In this document: positions 6,135-8,635 of the stretch, piece by piece | Position numbering within the stretch: the stretch's first letter is position 1 | Layout: each line of letters opens with the position of its first letter | Assembly (NCBI GenBank): GCA_019243595.1 | Contig: JAFAUA010000238.1 | Coordinates: 1-8,635 of the forward strand | Reading direction: 5' to 3' | From: Acidimicrobiia bacterium | GTDB taxonomy: Bacteria > Actinomycetota > Acidimicrobiia > Acidimicrobiales > AC-14 | DNA: 8,635 nucleotides | The notes under the pieces: model-generated | Database searches by the model: none | Told to the model about the DNA's origin: nothing | Seen by the model: the letters and a program-made list of their open reading frames with translations, nothing else | Translations under genes and position numbers: made by a program

Positions 6135-6646
6135 CCGGCCGCTCGGCCGTGCAGGGCGGCGTGTGCCGCGTCTGCACTCGAGTCGGCGTCGACCAGCTTG
6201 CGTACCAGGTCACGCAGCTGACGCTGCTCCGCCCCAGTGAGGGCACCGAACACGGCGGGCACCTGCCACATCACCTGCTGCACGGTGTCCCGTGCGTCGG
6301 CGCCCTTGTCGGTGAGCACGACGGTGCGGACGCGGCGATCGGTCGGATGCGGCTGGCGGACTGCCAGGCCCTGCTCCTCGAGGCCGTCGACCAACTCGGT
6401 GATGTAGGAGGCGTCGCAGCCGAAGTGGTCGGCCAGGTCACGCATGGCGACGGGGTCGCCGGGCTGCAGATGGAACAGCGTCTTGACGATGCTGGGCGGA
6501 CCGCCGATCGCCTCGCACGCCGAGCGCATGCGGGACTGCATCTCGCCGCTGTTCATCAGCAGTTCCTGCAGGAGACGCCAGGCCTCCTCGCCTGCTGCGG
6601 TCGTCACACCGGAAAGGGTACCCGGCGTGTGACTTGTGACACTCAT
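6131..6646 (-). CDS. MarR family transcriptional regulator
   Basis: This 171-residue winged-helix regulator probably represses the divergent exporter operon. The DNA-binding region spans about residues 50-120. It comprises AMRDLADHFGCDASYITELV (67-86), covering helix-turn-helix and recognition helix; DGLEEQGLAVRQPHPTDRR (87-105), leading into the wing; and VRTVVLTDKGADA (106-118). These are the standard MarR motifs. The flanking helices at both ends would form the dimer interface. ATG 6646 is supported by GAGGA (6658-6654 on this strand) 7 bases upstream. It lies 61 bp from the DrrA-like gene on the other strand, with a palindromic site between them, so it probably also controls itself. MarR proteins usually respond to small phenolic or drug-like ligands or to oxidants. 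Cys44 and Cys77 are present, but nothing shows that they are redox sensors. Confidence 0.92.
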   Translation of the reverse strand: MSVTSHTPGTLSGVTTAAGEEAWRLLQELLMNSGEMQSRMRSACEAIGGPPSIVKTLFHLQPGDPVAMRDLADHFGCDASYITELVDGLEEQGLAVRQPHPTDRRVRTVVLTDKGADARDTVQQVMWQVPAVFGALTGAEQRQLRDLVRKLVDADSSADAAHAALHGRAAG

Positions 6647-6665
6647 TTAAGATTCCTCGATGATC

Positions 6666-6680
6666 TACTTGACGCAAGTA
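6666..6680. promoter_or_regulatory. Candidate MarR operator (15-bp perfect palindrome)
   Basis: TACTTG-ACG-CAAGTA is a perfect inverted repeat with 6-bp arms and a 3-base centre. Two further symmetric pairs lie just outside (AT at 6663-6664 and 6682-6683) after one mismatch. It sits in the 61-bp gap between the divergent MarR and exporter genes, which is noticeably more AT-rich than the rest of the window. Length, symmetry and position fit a MarR dimer site. Binding is inferred, not shown. Confidence 0.65.
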
Positions 6681-6707
6681 AATGGTTGGGACTACTAAAT
6701 AATACTC
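6669..6707 (+). promoter_or_regulatory. Likely promoter of the exporter operon, probably leaderless
   Basis: TTGACG (6669-6674) is a near-consensus -35 box lying inside the palindrome. The -10 is less clear: TACTAA (6693-6698) is at 18-bp spacing with a poor match, while AATAAT (6698-6703) matches TATAAT at five of six bases but is 23 bp away. Either would start transcription at or a few bases from ATG 6708. No Shine-Dalgarno precedes that ATG, so a leaderless mRNA is the simplest reading. Confidence 0.5.
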
Positions 6708-7679
6708 ATGAGCGCCAACAATGCAATCGTCGTCGAAGGGATCGTGAAGCGCTTCGGCGATCTCACCGCCCTCGACGGAATCGACCTCGAAGTCCCCCGC
6801 GGCACCGTGCTCGGTCTGCTCGGCCCTAACGGCGCCGGCAAGACCACTGCCGTCCGCATCCTCACCACCCTGCTCCAGCCCGACGCCGGATCGGCGTCGG
6901 TGCTCGGTCTCGACGTCGTGCGCCAGCCCAACGCTGTGCGCTCGTCGATCGGACTGGCCGGTCAGTACGCGGCGGTCGACGAGAACCTCACGGCGCGGGA
7001 GAACCTGCGCATGGTCGGACAGCTCACCCGTCAGTCGCCGTCGACGACCGCGGCCCGCACCGGTGAACTGCTCGAGCGGTTCGATCTCGTCGACGCCGCC
7101 GATCGCCCGGCGAGGACGTACTCGGGCGGGATGCGCCGCCGGCTCGACCTGGCAGCCGCCCTGATCCATCGCCCGCCTGTGCTGTTTCTCGACGAGCCGA
7201 CGACTGGTCTCGACCCCCAGGGCCGCAACGACCTCTGGGCGCTGATCAGCGAGCTGGTGTCCGACGGCACGACGCTGCTGCTGACGACCCAGTACCTGGA
7301 GGAGGCCGACCATCTGGCCGACCACATCGTCGTCATCGACCACGGTCGGATCATCGCCGAGGGGTCGGCGTCCGAGCTCAAGGCGACGCTGGGCACCACG
7401 CTCGTCGAGGTGCGCTTCCCCACCGTGCGCCGGGCGCGCATCGCCGCCCGCCAGCTGGCGGCCGTCGGGCCGACCGAGCTGCTCGAAGCCGAGGCAACGG
7501 TGTCGATCGGCGTGACCGACAGCGGGCGGGCGCTCCTCGACGTGGTGCGCCTTCTCGAGGCCGTCGACCTCGCCCCCAAGTCGTTCAACGTTCGTCAGCC
7601 CACGCTCGACGACGTGTTCCTCCAGCTGACCGGAAGCGCCCCTACTTCTGACCCTGACGAAAGCCGAGGTGCCGCATGA
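6708..7679 (+). CDS. Daunorubicin-resistance-type ABC exporter ATPase (DrrA family)
   Basis: This 323-residue ATP-binding subunit energises the permease encoded immediately downstream. Motifs are Walker A GPNGAGKT (39-46), Q-loop Gln86 (GLAGQY), signature YSGGMRR (138-144), Walker B VLFLDEP (158-164) with Glu163 and D-loop TGLD (166-169). At the switch position there is Gln195 instead of His, in TTQYLEEAD. This substitution is characteristic of the DrrA subfamily rather than a defect. After the ATPase core comes the extension ending RQPTLDDVFLQLTGSAPTSD, the C-terminal signature of DrrA-like proteins. Its stop overlaps the permease start by four bases (ATGA), indicating coupled translation. 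It is divergent from the MarR gene, which probably controls it. The known DrrA exports daunorubicin and doxorubicin; here the substrate is unknown and could be another toxic hydrophobic compound. Confidence 0.94.
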   Translation: MSANNAIVVEGIVKRFGDLTALDGIDLEVPRGTVLGLLGPNGAGKTTAVRILTTLLQPDAGSASVLGLDVVRQPNAVRSSIGLAGQYAAVDENLTARENLRMVGQLTRQSPSTTAARTGELLERFDLVDAADRPARTYSGGMRRRLDLAAALIHRPPVLFLDEPTTGLDPQGRNDLWALISELVSDGTTLLLTTQYLEEADHLADHIVVIDHGRIIAEGSASELKATLGTTLVEVRFPTVRRARIAARQLAAVGPTELLEAEATVSIGVTDSGRALLDVVRLLEAVDLAPKSFNVRQPTLDDVFLQLTGSAPTSDPDESRGAA

Positions 7680-8500
7680 GCGCCATCACCCTTCCCCTGC
7701 CCGAGGTCGTCGTCGACGACGGCGCCGACCTGCGAATCCCCGTCACTGCAGTCGTCAGCGACGCACTCGCGGTCGCCCGCCGCAACCTCATCGGATTGAT
7801 CCGGGTGCCGACGACGGTCGTCTTCTCGACCGTGCAGCCAGTGATCTTCGTGCTGATGTTCCGCTACGTGTTCGGGGGCGCTATCCGCGTCCCGGGCGTG
7901 CGCTACGTCGACTTTCTGATGGCCGGCATCTTCGTCCAGACGGTGACCTTCGGCGCCATGAACACCGGCGTCGGCCTGGCCATGGACCTGCAGACGGGCC
8001 TCATCGAGCGCTTCCGCTCGCTCCCCATGGCGCGCTCCGCCGTGCTCGCCGGGCGCACGATCGCCGACGCGGTTCGCAACCTGTTCGTCATCGCCCTGAT
8101 GGTGATCGTCGGCTTCGCTGTCGGGTTCCGCGTCCACACGGGCGTGCCGGAGTTCGCGGGCGCGATCCTCCTGCTCCTGCTGTTCGGCATCGCCTTCTCG
8201 TGGATCATGGCCTACATCGGGCTGACCACCGGCAACGCCGAGGCGGCCCAGGCCGCGTCCTTTCCGCTCATGGCTGTGTTCGTCTTCGCCTCGAGCGCCT
8301 TCGTGTCGACGGCGACGATGCCCGGCCCGCTGCGTCTCTACGCCAACCACCAGCCGGTGACGGCGACGGTGAACGCGGTGCGGGCCCTGGTGCTCGGTGG
8401 CCCGACGCTCGACAAGGTCCTGGCCGCCCTGGCCTGGACGGTCGGCATCACCGTGGTGTTCGCGGCGCTGTCGGTCCGCCGCTACCGCCACGCCGCCTGA
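7676..8500 (+). CDS. ABC-2 exporter permease (DrrB family)
   Basis: This 274-residue membrane subunit pairs with the DrrA-like ATPase. Its ATG overlaps the ATPase stop (ATGA). The N-terminal 45 residues are cytoplasmic. Hydrophobic segments lie at about 47-68, 78-102, 130-152, 160-183, 193-212 and 246-266, the six-helix plan of ABC-2 permeases. The conserved stretch LIERFRSLPMARSAVLAGR (109-127) after the second helix is the family's coupling region. ANHQPVTATVNAVRALVLGG (223-242) before the last helix is also typical. Length and motifs are as expected for DrrB. The exporter has its own regulator and differs from the one at the left end, whose ATPase has His rather than Gln in the switch, so the two are probably not a recent duplication. 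Confidence 0.93.
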   Translation: MSAITLPLPEVVVDDGADLRIPVTAVVSDALAVARRNLIGLIRVPTTVVFSTVQPVIFVLMFRYVFGGAIRVPGVRYVDFLMAGIFVQTVTFGAMNTGVGLAMDLQTGLIERFRSLPMARSAVLAGRTIADAVRNLFVIALMVIVGFAVGFRVHTGVPEFAGAILLLLLFGIAFSWIMAYIGLTTGNAEAAQAASFPLMAVFVFASSAFVSTATMPGPLRLYANHQPVTATVNAVRALVLGGPTLDKVLAALAWTVGITVVFAALSVRRYRHAA

Positions 8501-8510
8501 CCTTTCACCG

Positions 8511-8557
8511 AACTCGCCATGGTTTGTGTCGTCTGACGACGCGAACCATGGCGAGTT
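8511..8557. terminator. Long 47-base hairpin, probable bidirectional terminator or palindromic repeat unit
   Basis: AACTCGCCATGGTT (8511-8524) and AACCATGGCGAGTT (8544-8557) are perfect reverse complements. The 19 bases between them hold a second pair, GTCGT (8528-8532) with ACGAC (8536-8540) around CTG. In a plus-strand RNA the remaining UGU and GCG also pair through G-U, G-C and G-U, giving a nearly continuous stem of about 22 bp. It begins 10 bases after the permease stop and lies before the end of a probable minus-strand gene, a place for a terminator between convergent genes. No T-run follows. The length and regularity exceed a usual terminator, so a dispersed palindromic element is an alternative. 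Confidence 0.6.
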
Positions 8558-8564
8558 GGCGGAG

Positions 8565-8635
8565 TTAGGTCGTGGAGACGCGGTTGCGGCCGTTCTTCTT
8601 GGCCTCCGGTCGGCGCGGTGGGCGGAACCGGCGGG
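8565..8635 (-). pseudogene. C-terminal end of a GGDEF (diguanylate cyclase) gene, possibly frame-shifted; cut by window edge
   Basis: Read on the minus strand, the last codons before TAA (8567-8565) give EAKKNGRNRVSTT. AKKNGRNRV is the characteristic end of GGDEF domains, which make cyclic di-GMP. In an intact domain this is preceded by something like RADRALY. Here the same frame reads RRFRPPRRP, which does not fit, while the adjacent frame reads AHRADR immediately upstream. This suggests that about ten bases coding for ALY are missing, which would shift the frame. Only 71 bases are visible, so a sequencing error, a divergent C-terminus or a real disruption cannot be told apart. Confidence 0.4.

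Noticed and set aside
7290..7295. Missing switch histidine in the second exporter ATPase (Gln195)
   Set aside because: TTQYLEEAD is normal for the DrrA subfamily, and all other ATPase motifs are intact, so it is not a sign of decay.
7595..8491. 298-codon minus-strand open frame
   Set aside because: It is antisense to the DrrB-like permease and full of His, Asp, Arg and Gln with no domain; the plus strand encodes a clear membrane protein.
1..8635. CRISPR array, tRNA, rRNA, insertion sequence or attachment site
   Set aside because: No regularly spaced direct repeats, cloverleaf pattern, transposase motifs or flanking duplications were seen by eye on either strand.

Overview
The window is GC-rich throughout, uses GTG and TTG starts freely and packs its genes tightly. 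Together with two DrrAB-type exporters and an actinobacterial-style BY-kinase-like protein, this points to a high-GC actinobacterium. Acidimicrobiia or a neighbouring class is my guess; there is no rRNA or other marker to fix it. I see no tRNA, rRNA, CRISPR array, transposase or phage gene.

Layout. (1) Positions 1-2683, minus strand, form a likely four-gene operon read right to left: a carboxymuconolactone-decarboxylase-like protein, a DUF192 lipoprotein, an ABC-2 exporter ATPase, and its permease, which runs off the left edge. Two of the three junctions overlap by one base. (2) Positions 2684-3147 hold two small convergent genes, a 79-residue plus-strand protein and a 54-residue acidic minus-strand protein. 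They share a GC-rich hairpin that probably terminates both. (3) Positions 3259-5595 encode the most remarkable protein here: a polysaccharide co-polymerase (Wzz) plus BY-kinase-like P-loop ATPase, joined in frame through a proline-rich linker to a complete type I signal peptidase. The peptidase keeps its Ser/Lys catalytic pair. The kinase part has no C-terminal tyrosine cluster. The predicted topology fits a working fusion. A DoxX-family membrane protein follows 17 bases downstream. (4) Positions 6131-8500 hold a MarR regulator divergent from a second DrrAB-type exporter. The short AT-rich gap between them contains a perfect 15-bp palindrome covering a TTGACG -35 box, a good candidate for the MarR operator. 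(5) The right end has a 47-base near-perfect hairpin, followed by what looks like the last codons of a minus-strand GGDEF (diguanylate cyclase) gene, possibly frame-shifted.

How the genes may work together: both exporters have the form of drug or lipid efflux systems. The right-hand one is probably de-repressed when a ligand releases MarR. The left-hand one is embedded with a CMD-like and a DUF192 protein of unknown partnership. The fusion would place a signal peptidase active site on the outer face of the membrane, physically tied to a cytoplasmic ATPase that normally controls surface-polysaccharide chain length and export. This is inference from domain order and topology.
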